Notes: generated from the sequence alone by a model not told the origin. A stretch of 37,712 bases of DNA from Actinomycetota bacterium (GCA_009702925.1 WLHC01000007.1:1-37712); one strand, 5' to 3'; counted from the first letter of the stretch, positions 24,735-32,445 are shown. Program-made: numbers and translations.

Positions 24735-26521
24735 GTTGCAAATAATGCTTCTATCTCTTTAGCAAACTCCTTAGCAACGACATGTCGTTTCACGGATAGT
24801 TTTGCAGTCAAATGCCCGCCCGCGATAGTGAAATCGGTTGGCAAGATTGTGAACTTTCGGATTGACTCGGCACGGCTAACAGCCTTATTTGCCTCATCAA
24901 CTGCGGTTTGGATCGCAGAAACAAGATCTGGATCATTAACCAAATCCGCAATTGTTGCCCCATCCTTCTTATTATTTGCAATCCAGCTCTTAATTGCATC
25001 TGGATCAATTGTCACCAACGCTGCGATGAATGGTTGATTATCACCAACAACTAAGCATTGGCTGACTAATGGATGAGCACGGAGTCGATCTTCAAGAACA
25101 GCAGGGGCAACATTCTTTCCGCCAGCGGTAACGATGATCTCTTTCTTGCGTCCAACGATGTAAAGGAATCCTTCATCATCTAGCTTTCCTAAATCACCAG
25201 TCTGGAACCAACGCTCGGAGTTGAATACGTCTGCATTTGCAGCATCGTTTTGCCAGTAGCCATCCATAACAATTGGACCACGAATAAGAACTTCACCATC
25301 TTCTGCAATCTTTATTGATGTACCTGGAATTGGTCGTCCGACAGAACCAACACGGTGTGCGCCATATAAATTCAAGGTCGCTCCTGCAGTTGTCTCTGTT
25401 AATCCGTAGCCCTCAAGAATCGTTACACCGATACCGCGATAGAAGTGGCCTAGGCGAACACCAAGGGGTGCTCCACCGGAGATAGCTGCTTCAACTTTTC
25501 CACCCATACCATGTCTAATCTTGCTGTAAACCAGTTTGTCAAAGAGGCCATGCTTTAATTTTAGGATTGGAGAAACAGATTTCTTATCTAGGGCCTCTGA
25601 ATAAGCGATCGCAACTGCGGCGGCTTTTCTAAAGATATTACCTTTTCCTCCTGCCTCTGCTTTTGCTTCGGCTCCGTTATAAATCTTTTCAAAGATACGA
25701 GGGACAGCAAGTACGAAGGTCGGCTTAAATGATGCAAGGTCCATCGGCAATCTTCCGACAGGATCACTGCAATGTGCCAAGTGAAGTCCAGCGGTAATAG
25801 ATCCAATTTGAACCATACGACCAAACACGTGAGCTACTGGAAGGAAAAGAAGTGTAGAGCCACCAGGCTTTAAGAAGAGCTCACTTGCACCTTGTACAAC
25901 GTTTCCACACTCCGCATGGAAATTTCCGTGAGTTAACTGAACACCTTTTGGTTTACCGGTGGTTCCAGATGTATAAATCAAAGTAGCAAGAGTGTTTGGA
26001 ACAAGTGCGCTACGGCGACGATCAACTTCCTCATCGCTAATGTTCTTTCCAGCTTCCCTTAAGACTGCTAGTACATCATCAGTCATCGCCCAAACATTCT
26101 TTGTATGTGAAGGCAAAACAGTCTGTACCAATTCACGCATTGCGGGGGTTTCTACAACTATTGCAACAGAGTGAGAGTCATTGAGAATCCAATCAATCTG
26201 TTCGGCCGAAGAGGTATCAAAAATTGGAACAACCACACCACCTGCAAACCATGTTGCAAAATCCAAAATCGTCCACTCGTATCGAGTACGGGCCATGATC
26301 GCTACGCGATCACCAATCTGAATGCCACTGGCAATTAATCCCTTAGCGGTTGCTCGAATCTCTTCTTCAACCTCTTTTGCAGTAACTGGCTGCCATCCTT
26401 CACCAAGTGGTCGGGACATCGTTACGCGCTCTGGTTCAAACCATGCGCGTTCAGTGATCAGATTTGTGAGATTTCCTGCAGTAGAGGCAGGAACAAGTGC
26501 TGGGACAGTGATTTCATTCAT
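24731..26521 (-). CDS. fadD: Long-chain fatty-acid-CoA ligase (FadD15-like)
   Basis: Activates fatty acids to acyl-CoA via an acyl-adenylate. The ATP-binding motif is LIYTSGTTGKPKGVQLTHGN, followed by GYGLTETTAG, and TGDLGKLDDEGFLYIVGRKK near the hinge. A C-terminal lysine-containing end (GGHLTAKLSVKRHVV) fits the AMP-binding C domain. 596 aa matches FadD15-type enzymes, and its neighbours (pimB', SRPBCC, acyltransferase) are those of mycobacterial fadD15. It is the first gene of an operon with the kinase and response regulator. Confidence 0.93.
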   Translation of the reverse strand: MNEITVPALVPASTAGNLTNLITERAWFEPERVTMSRPLGEGWQPVTAKEVEEEIRATAKGLIASGIQIGDRVAIMARTRYEWTILDFATWFAGGVVVPIFDTSSAEQIDWILNDSHSVAIVVETPAMRELVQTVLPSHTKNVWAMTDDVLAVLREAGKNISDEEVDRRRSALVPNTLATLIYTSGTTGKPKGVQLTHGNFHAECGNVVQGASELFLKPGGSTLLFLPVAHVFGRMVQIGSITAGLHLAHCSDPVGRLPMDLASFKPTFVLAVPRIFEKIYNGAEAKAEAGGKGNIFRKAAAVAIAYSEALDKKSVSPILKLKHGLFDKLVYSKIRHGMGGKVEAAISGGAPLGVRLGHFYRGIGVTILEGYGLTETTAGATLNLYGAHRVGSVGRPIPGTSIKIAEDGEVLIRGPIVMDGYWQNDAANADVFNSERWFQTGDLGKLDDEGFLYIVGRKKEIIVTAGGKNVAPAVLEDRLRAHPLVSQCLVVGDNQPFIAALVTIDPDAIKSWIANNKKDGATIADLVNDPDLVSAIQTAVDEANKAVSRAESIRKFTILPTDFTIAGGHLTAKLSVKRHVVAKEFAKEIEALFAT

Positions 26522-26527
26522 GGGATA

Positions 26528-26533
26528 ACGCTA
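26528..26533 (-). promoter_or_regulatory. -10 box (TAGCGT) of the fadD-kinase-regulator operon
   Basis: On the minus strand TAGCGT is followed by TATCCC (6 bases) and ATG at 26521. No ribosome binding site is visible. Confidence 0.45.
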
Positions 26534-26565
26534 GCGCGACATATGAGAAAAGGGGAAGAGGCTAG

Positions 26566-26571
26566 TAGCCT
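26566..26571 (+). promoter_or_regulatory. -10 box (TAGCCT) of the SRPBCC-ROK operon
   Basis: TAGCCT is followed by TCTCCC (6 bases) and ATG 26578. It repeats the -10 sequence of pimB. Confidence 0.45.
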
Positions 26572-26577
26572 TCTCCC

Positions 26578-27015
26578 ATGAGCGAATTCAGCAAATCCAC
26601 AGTTCTTATCGAAGCATCACTATCAGATGTTCAGCAGACCCTAACGGAGCTAGACAAGTATCCGGATTGGTCTACGCAGATCAAATCCGCCGAAAGCCTT
26701 TCTACGGATGATCAAGGACGCATCACGAAAATCAAGATGAGTATCGATGCAGGGATGATGAAAGATCGTGTCACTTTGGATTACGACTGGAGCCAAGCGC
26801 CAGAAAAAATAATCTTTTCGCTAGATGAAGCAGACCTACTGACCAGTATGGATGGCGCCTATACATTCAAGAGCATTGATGCTGATACTACAGAAGTTAC
26901 TTATGAGTTAGGCGTCTCGCTATCTATGTCTATTCCAGACATGATGAGAAAGAAAGCTGAGAAGGCGACTATTGATGCCGCACTTGCGCAACTTAAATCA
27001 CATCTAGAGGGTTAA
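26578..27015 (+). CDS. SRPBCC (START/polyketide-cyclase-like) family protein
   Basis: Soluble 145-aa protein of the SRPBCC superfamily, which has a deep pocket for hydrophobic ligands. The opening SKSTVLIEASLSDVQQTLTE and LDKYPDWSTQIKSAE match the polyketide-cyclase/COQ10-like pattern, with a long C-terminal helix (PDMMRKKAEKATIDAALAQL). Ligand and function are unknown. In Mycobacterium a relative lies near fadD15. It is co-directional with the ROK gene, 4 bases apart. Confidence 0.83.
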   Translation: MSEFSKSTVLIEASLSDVQQTLTELDKYPDWSTQIKSAESLSTDDQGRITKIKMSIDAGMMKDRVTLDYDWSQAPEKIIFSLDEADLLTSMDGAYTFKSIDADTTEVTYELGVSLSMSIPDMMRKKAEKATIDAALAQLKSHLEG

Positions 27016-27019
27016 ATTA

Positions 27020-27964
27020 ATGGGCTTATCGATTGGCATCGATGTCGGTGGAACCAAAGTTCTTGGCGGTGTTGTCGATGAAAACGGAACAGTGCTGGCC
27101 CGGGCCAGAAAAGATACACCGCGTCAAGGTGGTAAAGCATTAACTCAAACAATTGCAGACACAGTAAATGAGTTGATGGCTAAACACAGCATTTCCAGCG
27201 TGGGAGTAAGTGCAGCAGGATTTGTTTCTTCCGATCGAAAAACAATGTTGGCTACGCCAAACATTGCTGATTGGAACGATGTGGACCTTGATTTCGAATT
27301 GAAATCATTGATTGGCTTACCCGTTGTAATAGAAAACGATGCAAACGCAGCAGCATGGGGAGAAGCAAAGTTTGGCGCTGGTCGAAATCAAAATCACATG
27401 ATGATGCTTACCGTAGGCACGGGAATCGGTGGCGGAATAGTTGTAGATGGACAGCTCCAACGAGGTGCATTCGGTATTGCTGCAGAGTTTGGCCACATGC
27501 GTGTGGTTCCAGAGGGTCATATCTGTGGATGTGGCGCACGAGGTTGTTTTGAACAATACGCATCTGGCAACGCTCTTTTGCGACATGCTCGCGAAGCAAT
27601 TAATGCAAGTCCAGAAGTTGCTCGAAATCTTTTATCTAGAGGTGATGGAACAGTTGCTGGTTTAACGGGCCACATCATTACTCAAGCAGCGCAAGAGGCA
27701 GATCCAATTGCACTTGCAGCTTTTAACACAACCGGGCATTGGCTCGGAGCCGGCATTGCATCACTTGCTGTTTTATTGGATCCAACATGTGTTGTTATCG
27801 GCGGGGGAGTAATCGATGCGGGCGAAATTTTACTTGCACCAACTCGTGAATCACTTGAGCGAACAACGCCCTTTGCTGGCAAGCATCCATATCCAGTTTT
27901 GATTGCTGCAGAGTTAGGAAATGATGCTGGTTTAGTTGGAGTGGCAGATTTAGCTAGAGGTTAG
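27020..27964 (+). CDS. glk: ROK-family glucokinase
   Basis: Sugar kinase, probably phosphorylating glucose at C6 for glycolysis. The phosphate-binding motif is IGIDVGGTKVLGGVVDENG at the N-terminus. The ROK signature with zinc ligands is GHICGCGARGCFEQYASG, preceded by EFGHMRV, and the catalytic Asp is in VVIENDANAAAWGEA. 314 aa is normal. A GAGGG ribosome binding site stands 8 bases before the ATG, fitting a second gene in an operon. Specificity for glucose is inferred from the actinobacterial context. Confidence 0.9.
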   Translation: MGLSIGIDVGGTKVLGGVVDENGTVLARARKDTPRQGGKALTQTIADTVNELMAKHSISSVGVSAAGFVSSDRKTMLATPNIADWNDVDLDFELKSLIGLPVVIENDANAAAWGEAKFGAGRNQNHMMMLTVGTGIGGGIVVDGQLQRGAFGIAAEFGHMRVVPEGHICGCGARGCFEQYASGNALLRHAREAINASPEVARNLLSRGDGTVAGLTGHIITQAAQEADPIALAAFNTTGHWLGAGIASLAVLLDPTCVVIGGGVIDAGEILLAPTRESLERTTPFAGKHPYPVLIAAELGNDAGLVGVADLARG

Positions 27965-27997
27965 CAACAAAAAATTCATACTTTGGTTTAAGTTTTA

Positions 27998-28014
27998 CTT
28001 TAAAAAATTTAAAG
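27998..28014. terminator. AT-rich inverted repeat between convergent genes
   Basis: CTTTAAA and TTTAAAG with a 3-base spacer lie between the ROK gene and the convergent small gene, overlapping the latter's last codons. The stem has almost no GC, so termination activity is doubtful. Confidence 0.2.
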
Positions 28015-28293
28015 GTTCACGCCATCATCTTCATGGTAGGGACGATTAAACCAACGCTTAATTGCAATTTTTGCAGATCGAAATAGATCTATCGGATTGG
28101 CACGTGGGGGATTCGGTTGAGCAAAACTTTCATCCAGGTTTTGTGGCTTTAGTTTTTCTGCACGTTCTAAATCATCTAGATAAGTATTTGGAGATGACTC
28201 ATCTAAGGACAGGCCCGAAACAATTGATTCGAACTCTGAACGGATGAGATCTTCCTCATCAAACTCATCAGGGCCTTTTCTATGCTCATTCAC
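28009..28293 (-). CDS. Small acidic hypothetical protein
   Basis: A 94-aa protein of unknown function. The first two thirds are strongly acidic (EFDEEDLIRSEFESIVSGLS), then a Pro/Asn-rich stretch, and a basic, aromatic segment near the end (SAKIAIKRWFNRPYHEDDG). There is no membrane segment. The start is GTG 28293, with GGAGG immediately adjacent, an unusually short spacing. Actinobacterial relatives of this block also have a small gene between the ROK kinase and the acyltransferase, which supports a real gene, but I do not recognise the family. Confidence 0.6.
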   Translation of the reverse strand: MNEHRKGPDEFDEEDLIRSEFESIVSGLSLDESSPNTYLDDLERAEKLKPQNLDESFAQPNPPRANPIDLFRSAKIAIKRWFNRPYHEDDGVNL

Positions 28294-28325
28294 CCTCCGA
28301 TGGTGTCATAACCGTCAATAGACAG

Positions 28326-28331
28326 TAAATT
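28326..28331 (+). promoter_or_regulatory. -10 box (TAAATT) of the acyltransferase gene
   Basis: TAAATT is followed by AACCCC (6 bases) and GTG 28338; no ribosome binding site is visible. Confidence 0.42.
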
Positions 28332-28337
28332 AACCCC

Positions 28338-29030
28338 GTGCTGAACAATTTGCCATACGGTGCTTTACGAGCATTTTTGACCCCATTCCTCATGCTCGCC
28401 TTCCGGCCAAAGGTTCGTGGCCTTCGAAATGTTCCAGCAAAAGGACCATTGATAATCGCTTCAAACCATCTTTCTTTTAGCGATTCAATATTTATGCCTA
28501 TGGTCGTTCCCCGCAAAGTTACTTTTCTTGCAAAAAGTGAGTACTTCACATCTCCTGGACCAAAGGGCTTATTGAAGAAATTAACTTTCATAGCATTAGG
28601 TCAAGTTCCGGTAGATCGCTCTGGTGGGAGGCGAAGCGAGGCAGCACTTATTACCGGACTTAAAGTTTTATCTGATGGCGCATGCCTTGGCATCTATCCA
28701 GAGGGAACAAGATCTCCCGATGGCAGATTGTATAAAGCACGTACTGGAATTGCACGCCTTGCAATTGAATCAGGTGCACCTGTGGTTCCAGTGGCAATGT
28801 TTGATACAGACAAGATTCAACCAACAGGCCAAGTGGTTCCAAATGTAAAAAGAGTTGGCATGAGCTTTGGAGAGCCAATGTATTTTGATGGTGATCCAAC
28901 TGATTTAGAACACTTGCGAGATGTTGCAGATAAAATAATGATGGCTATTGGACAGTTATCTGGGCAAGAGTATGTAGATACCTATGCTCCTAAAAAAGTA
29001 AAGCTTGGCAAGGTCGAAGAAGAGGAGTAA
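28338..29030 (+). CDS. plsC: 1-acyl-sn-glycerol-3-phosphate acyltransferase (PlsC family)
   Basis: Membrane-associated acyltransferase, probably making phosphatidic acid or a related lipid. The catalytic H(x4)D motif is NHLSFSD (H44, D49), and the phosphate-binding motif is YPEGTRSPDG (121-126 core). 230 aa is normal. The GTG start is supported by the leaderless box and by the short hydrophobic N-terminus. In Mycobacterium the equivalent gene (Rv2182c) lies close to pimB' and fadD15, so a role in PI-mannoside or phospholipid acylation is plausible. Confidence 0.87.
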   Translation: MLNNLPYGALRAFLTPFLMLAFRPKVRGLRNVPAKGPLIIASNHLSFSDSIFMPMVVPRKVTFLAKSEYFTSPGPKGLLKKLTFIALGQVPVDRSGGRRSEAALITGLKVLSDGACLGIYPEGTRSPDGRLYKARTGIARLAIESGAPVVPVAMFDTDKIQPTGQVVPNVKRVGMSFGEPMYFDGDPTDLEHLRDVADKIMMAIGQLSGQEYVDTYAPKKVKLGKVEEEE

Positions 29031-29041
29031 TCCCCTTTACT

Positions 29042-29719
29042 TTAATTCAGCGCATTACGGGCGACTAGATAGTTACACGTTCCACACTCGGTGCCGGGCT
29101 CCGGAAGTTCGCCTTCAAGAACGGTTATGAACTCACCAATTACCTTCAAAAAATTCTCCTGGTCCCGCTCCACGGGGATGTATTTTTGAAACACACCAAA
29201 ACCATAATCCTCGACCGAAGTTCCGATCGCATGAGTTGGCTTCCAGACGAGCAGTCCCAATGAGGCTACTGATTGAGCTTTACCAGCGGTTGGATTTTCT
29301 AGAGAGTAGGCGTATGCCTCAAGTTGAGGCGAATAGAACTGACCTGTATCTCTTTGACTGTCAGAAACTTTGCAGTCAATTAAACCGATAGTTCCATCAT
29401 CGTTAGTTGAGACAAGATCGTATTTGCCCAAAATTCTCCAACGAGTTTCCACGCCATTTACTACCAGCGGTTTACTTTTAACCCACTCGCCCCATTTAGT
29501 GACTGTGCCAGGGCGAAGTGAGGGATCGATCGTTGGCATATCTGCGCCTTGAAAATGCTCTTCCTGGAGCGCAGCCATCGTTCCAACTAATGGAAAAGCT
29601 CCAGGCATAATCACTTTGTACCAATACTTTATCCAGAGACATCTCTTGCAGGTGGATAGGCCGAAAGTTAGGTCAGAGGGAGAGATGTTCTCGCGAGCGG
29701 GCTTTATGGGTTTGTTCAT
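29042..29719 (-). CDS. PD-(D/E)XK nuclease of the RecB/Cas4-like type with four cysteines
   Basis: Probable nuclease of 225 aa. Catalytic residues are visible: GKYD (D101), IDCK (D115 and K117) and QLEAYAY (Q132...Y136), the RecB-family QxxxY motif. Two cysteine pairs flank the domain: C24/C27 (STCKRCLW) and C212/C215 (ECGTCNY), which could hold an iron-sulfur cluster as in AddB and Cas4. No CRISPR, helicase or recombination genes accompany it. ATG 29719 is chosen since the domain starts soon after; the frame is open further upstream through the intergenic region. Confidence 0.75.
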   Translation of the reverse strand: MNKPIKPARENISPSDLTFGLSTCKRCLWIKYWYKVIMPGAFPLVGTMAALQEEHFQGADMPTIDPSLRPGTVTKWGEWVKSKPLVVNGVETRWRILGKYDLVSTNDDGTIGLIDCKVSDSQRDTGQFYSPQLEAYAYSLENPTAGKAQSVASLGLLVWKPTHAIGTSVEDYGFGVFQKYIPVERDQENFLKVIGEFITVLEGELPEPGTECGTCNYLVARNALN

Positions 29720-29725
29720 GGCTTT

Positions 29726-29731
29726 ATTCTC
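29726..29731 (-). promoter_or_regulatory. Weak -10 box (GAGAAT) of the nuclease gene
   Basis: On the minus strand GAGAAT is followed by AAAGCC (6 bases) and ATG at 29719. The spacing fits the leaderless pattern, the sequence only partly. Confidence 0.25.
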
Positions 29732-29777
29732 TATGCAACCACTGACAGGCCAGCCGAGGTGGGTCAGATTCCTGCCT

Positions 29778-29789
29778 TGGGCGCGCCCA
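29778..29789. repeat. GC-only palindrome in the nuclease-padR gap
   Basis: TGGGCGCGCCCA is a perfect 12-bp palindrome in otherwise AT-rich intergenic DNA. A second element, GGGCCC-AG-GGGCCC, occurs at 29866-29879. Function unknown. Confidence 0.4.
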
Positions 29790-29815
29790 GGTTGCCTTTG
29801 AACGCTATATCCGAT

Positions 29816-29821
29816 TAGATT
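29816..29821 (+). promoter_or_regulatory. Candidate -10 box (TAGATT) of padR-ino1
   Basis: TAGATT ends 8 bases before ATG 29830 and directly upstream of the dyad at 29830-29848. Transcription would start at the edge of the dyad and give a leader of about 100 bases before the padR ATG. Confidence 0.35.
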
Positions 29822-29829
29822 ACCTATCG

Positions 29830-29848
29830 ATGTATCCATTCGATACAT
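29830..29848. promoter_or_regulatory. Candidate PadR operator (ATGTATC-N5-GATACAT)
   Basis: Perfect 7-bp arms, ATGTATC and GATACAT, around CATTC. The outer ATGT...ACAT matches the half-site type bound by PadR regulators, although the classical spacing between ATGT and ACAT is 8 bases and here it is 11. It lies at the likely transcription start of padR-ino1, the position expected for autorepression. Confidence 0.5.
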
Positions 29849-29928
29849 TCAACGGAGTAGTTCTAGGGCCCAGGGGCCCAACTCGTAAAGGTCACTCACA
29901 GGCCAATTACAAAGGAAGGCAGGTCACG

Positions 29929-30459
29929 ATGCGCTCACGTTCTGAGTCTCTCGAATTTGCACTCCTTGGTCTGCTCTCACAGAGCCCACTACATGGCTAT
30001 GAACTGCGAAAGAGAATGGGCGCAATTTTTGGACCATTCCGCGCCCTCTCATTTTCTGTTCTCTACCCTCAGCTTCGTCGAATGATGGAGGCTGGACTGA
30101 TTGCAGAATCAACCGTTGAATCAACATCACGCCGATCTCGCATTGTTTACGCGATTACCGATCTTGGCGCTCGCAAATTTGCAACATTAACCGAATCAGT
30201 TACTCCTGAAACTTGGGAAGATGAAGGGTTTGAAATTCGTTTCGCATTCTTTGGACCAACTTCTGCCAAAAACAGAGTAAGAATTCTTGAGGGACGTCAT
30301 CGTCGCCTTAAGGAGAAAGCAGAAATCCTACGAGGTGAACTCGAGAAGTCACCCGTTGGTATCGATAAATATCTGGAAGAGTGGCGACGTCACTCTCTGG
30401 AATCAGCTGATCGAGAGATTGCTTGGCTGGAAGACATGATCAAAACCGAGAGGAAATAG
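29929..30459 (+). CDS. PadR-family transcriptional regulator
   Basis: Winged-helix repressor of 176 aa. The N-terminal PadR domain is recognised by [20 protein letters not shown], then [40 protein letters not shown]; a coiled C-terminal part follows (about 100-176) that usually mediates dimerisation. ATG 29929 fits the family start and follows an AGG; the frame is open back to ATG 29830, which would add 33 unrelated residues. One base separates it from ino1, as in Mycobacterium (Rv0047c next to ino1), so it likely controls inositol synthesis and itself. Confidence 0.88.
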   Translation: MRSRSESLEFALLGLLSQSPLHGYELRKRMGAIFGPFRALSFSVLYPQLRRMMEAGLIAESTVESTSRRSRIVYAITDLGARKFATLTESVTPETWEDEGFEIRFAFFGPTSAKNRVRILEGRHRRLKEKAEILRGELEKSPVGIDKYLEEWRRHSLESADREIAWLEDMIKTERK

Positions 30460-30460
30460 A

Positions 30461-31558
30461 GTGAATATCACAACCGGTAAAGGCGACATCCGTGTTGCAA
30501 TCGTTGGCGTTGGAAACTGCGCTAACTCATTAGTTCAAGGTGTCGAGTACTACAAAGATGCTGCAATAGATCAAGAGATCCCAGGTCTCATGCATGCAGT
30601 TGTAGGCGGATATCACATCTCCAGTGTTAAGTTTGTTGCAGCCTTTGATGTGGATGCAAAGAAGGTAGGACTTGACCTCGCAGATGCAATCTGGGCAAGT
30701 GAAAATAACACCATAAAATTTAGTAACGTTTCCAAGACTGGTGTACCAGTTCTTCGCGGAGTTACAAACGATGGCCTTGGAAAGTATTACAAGGAGACAA
30801 TTAAAGAATCAGAAGCACCAGCTGTAGATGTCGTAAAGGCCCTAAAGGATGAGGCTGTCGATGTTCTCATCTGCTACCTACCTGTAGGTTCGGAAGTTGC
30901 TGCTAAGTACTATGCACAATGCGCAATTGATGCAGGGTGTGCATTCGTGAACGCATTGCCTGTGTTTATCGCATCCGATCCAGTCTGGGAAAAGAAGTTT
31001 GCTGATGCAGGACTTCCAATCGTTGGAGATGACATCAAGAGCCAAGTTGGTGCGACTATCACTCACCGCATCATGGCCAAGTTATTCCAAGATCGTGGTG
31101 TTCACCTTGATCGCACTTACCAATTAAATGTTGGTGGAAATATGGACTTCAAGAACATGCTCGAGCGTGATCGTCTTGAATCTAAAAAAATCTCAAAGAC
31201 TAACTCTGTAACCTCGCAGCTAGATCACGATCTAGGGGAGAAGAACGTTCACATCGGACCTTCTGACTACATTCCTTGGTTAGATGATCGCAAGTGGGCC
31301 TACGTTCGCCTTGAAGGTCGCGCATTTGGTGACGTTCCACTAAATCTTGAGTATAAGTTGGAAGTATGGGATTCGCCTAACTCTGCTGGTGTGATTATCG
31401 ATGCGCTTCGTTGCGCAAAGATTGGTCTAGATCGCAAGATTGGGGGAGCTTTGCTCTCACCTTCTAGCTATTTCATGAAGACTCCACCAACTCAGTACAC
31501 TGATGAAGCAGCCCACAATAAGGTGGAAGATTTCATCGCTGGAAAGTTAGATCGTTAA
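30461..31558 (+). CDS. ino1: Inositol-3-phosphate synthase
   Basis: NAD-dependent enzyme that converts glucose-6-phosphate to inositol phosphate, the first step to phosphatidylinositol, PI-mannosides and mycothiol-type thiols. The NAD fold is [20 protein letters not shown]; the conserved [15 protein letters not shown] motif and [12 protein letters not shown] are present. 365 aa is the short actinobacterial form. GAGAGG precedes the GTG start by about 7 bases. Its product connects with pimB in this window. A strong terminator follows 50 bases later. Confidence 0.95.
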   Translation: MNITTGKGDIRVAIVGVGNCANSLVQGVEYYKDAAIDQEIPGLMHAVVGGYHISSVKFVAAFDVDAKKVGLDLADAIWASENNTIKFSNVSKTGVPVLRGVTNDGLGKYYKETIKESEAPAVDVVKALKDEAVDVLICYLPVGSEVAAKYYAQCAIDAGCAFVNALPVFIASDPVWEKKFADAGLPIVGDDIKSQVGATITHRIMAKLFQDRGVHLDRTYQLNVGGNMDFKNMLERDRLESKKISKTNSVTSQLDHDLGEKNVHIGPSDYIPWLDDRKWAYVRLEGRAFGDVPLNLEYKLEVWDSPNSAGVIIDALRCAKIGLDRKIGGALLSPSSYFMKTPPTQYTDEAAHNKVEDFIAGKLDR

Positions 31559-31608
31559 TTACGAAAAATAGAGCAGTCACCACTGGTTGATAAATTCCTC
31601 TCTAGAAT

Positions 31609-31645
31609 GAAAAAGCCCCCGGCAGTACCCGGGGGCTTTTTCTTT
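31609..31645. terminator. Rho-independent terminator after ino1 (bidirectional)
   Basis: A perfect 14-bp stem (GAAAAAGCCCCCGG and CCGGGGGCTTTTTC) with a 6-base loop CAGTAC, ending in TCTTT. The A-tract on the other side lets it serve the convergent gene at 31669 too. Confidence 0.92.
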
Positions 31646-31668
31646 AACCACTCACGGAGAGTTGAGGG

Positions 31669-32247
31669 TTAAATCGTCGCTTCTATAGGAGTGCGACGAA
31701 GGTGCATGAATCCTGCGATTGCTAGTAACAGGAAGAGAAGGCCTGCTAGGAAAGAAGCGATCGCTGCATAACCAGCAATTACTCCCATGGTTCCAAAGGC
31801 ATATGCCTGAAGAAGCATTCCGCGCAAAGTGTTTCCCATAAACAGAGTTTCACGAAGGTCGGCATATTTTGTGATCGTTGCAACATCAGTGCTTCCTCCA
31901 CGTATTAATCCCATATATGTTCCTGATACTTCAGAGTAAGTTGAAGGCTTTCCTGTTACAGCAATTGATGAGCCTTTCATGTGTTCCCAGATATAGAGAT
32001 CTGAGTAATCACGAGCCATTTCTCCAGTGTTGACTGTTTTACCGGCCCATTTTGTGAGCTGTTCCTTTGTAGCAGCAGGCAAACTGTCCTCTGCGGGAAA
32101 TGCAATATTCTGATTCTCTAACTGAGTCTTCACACTTTCATTTGCAAACGATGCTCCAAAGTTAAGGAGCCCAGCAAATGTGAATAGAAGGACTGCAAGT
32201 CCAAGTCCGACGAATGAAACTATCTTGTCAAATGTTCTACGATTCAT
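31669..32247 (-). CDS. Membrane protein with large extracytoplasmic domain, unknown function
   Basis: A 192-aa protein with one hydrophobic segment at about residues 10-32 and one or two near 147-180, and a soluble part of about 110 residues between them, likely outside the membrane. Similar actinobacterial proteins (RRTFDKIVSFVGLGLAVLL start, then LPAATKEQLTKWAGKTVNTG) are known but uncharacterised. GGAGAAG stands 4 bases before the ATG, so it is translated from a leader, unlike most operon-leading genes here. The 200-base gap upstream contains several inverted repeats. Confidence 0.72.
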   Translation of the reverse strand: MNRRTFDKIVSFVGLGLAVLLFTFAGLLNFGASFANESVKTQLENQNIAFPAEDSLPAATKEQLTKWAGKTVNTGEMARDYSDLYIWEHMKGSSIAVTGKPSTYSEVSGTYMGLIRGGSTDVATITKYADLRETLFMGNTLRGMLLQAYAFGTMGVIAGYAAIASFLAGLLFLLLAIAGFMHLRRTPIEATI

Positions 32248-32276
32248 TTTTCTTCTCCATTGCCTTTTTTAGAAAA

Positions 32277-32293
32277 TTGATCATTGCGATCAA
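32277..32293. promoter_or_regulatory. Dyad TTGATC-N5-GATCAA upstream of the 31669-32247 gene
   Basis: Perfect 6-bp arms around ATTGC, 30 bases before the ATG of the membrane protein gene. One arm (TTGATC, minus strand) could double as a -35 box. Confidence 0.35.
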
Positions 32294-32346
32294 CACAGGC
32301 CATGTTTACTAGTACCAACAACTGTCAGATTGAAATTTAGGTGGGG

Positions 32347-32383
32347 TTAGCACTCGCATGCAGGTTCAAGAGTGCTTGCACTC
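32347..32383. promoter_or_regulatory. CIRCE-like half-site cluster
   Basis: TTAGCACTC (32347-32355) and GAGTGCT (32370-32376) form 7-bp arms with a 14-base spacer; a third half-site GCACTC (32378-32383) makes a GAGTGC-TT-GCACTC palindrome with the second. The half-sites match the CIRCE element bound by HrcA, but the canonical spacer is 9 bases. Confidence 0.4.
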
Positions 32384-32405
32384 AATAGCTGTCAGAGATT
32401 ACGCA

Positions 32406-32437
32406 GTAGACATATCAGAAATCCAAACTATGTCTAC
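32406..32437. repeat. 9-bp inverted repeat with 14-base spacer
   Basis: GTAGACATA (32406-32414) and TATGTCTAC (32429-32437), perfect arms, with the same 14-base spacing as the neighbouring CIRCE-like repeat. No T-tract follows on either strand, so it is not a standard terminator. Confidence 0.5.
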
Positions 32438-32445
32438 GGTTTAAA

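Noticed and set aside
29760-29820. GC-rich segment as a possible tRNA or small RNA gene
   Set aside because: No acceptor, anticodon or T-arm pattern could be formed; only the 12-bp palindrome stands out.
29830-29928. 33-residue N-terminal extension of PadR from ATG 29830
   Set aside because: The extension has no PadR character, runs through the dyad and GC palindrome, and the family start fits ATG 29929. The 8-base spacing to TAGATT is suggestive but not enough.
32347-32376. A canonical CIRCE element
   Set aside because: The half-sites fit but the spacer is 14, not 9 bases, and no groE, hrcA or dnaK gene follows. It is kept only as CIRCE-like.
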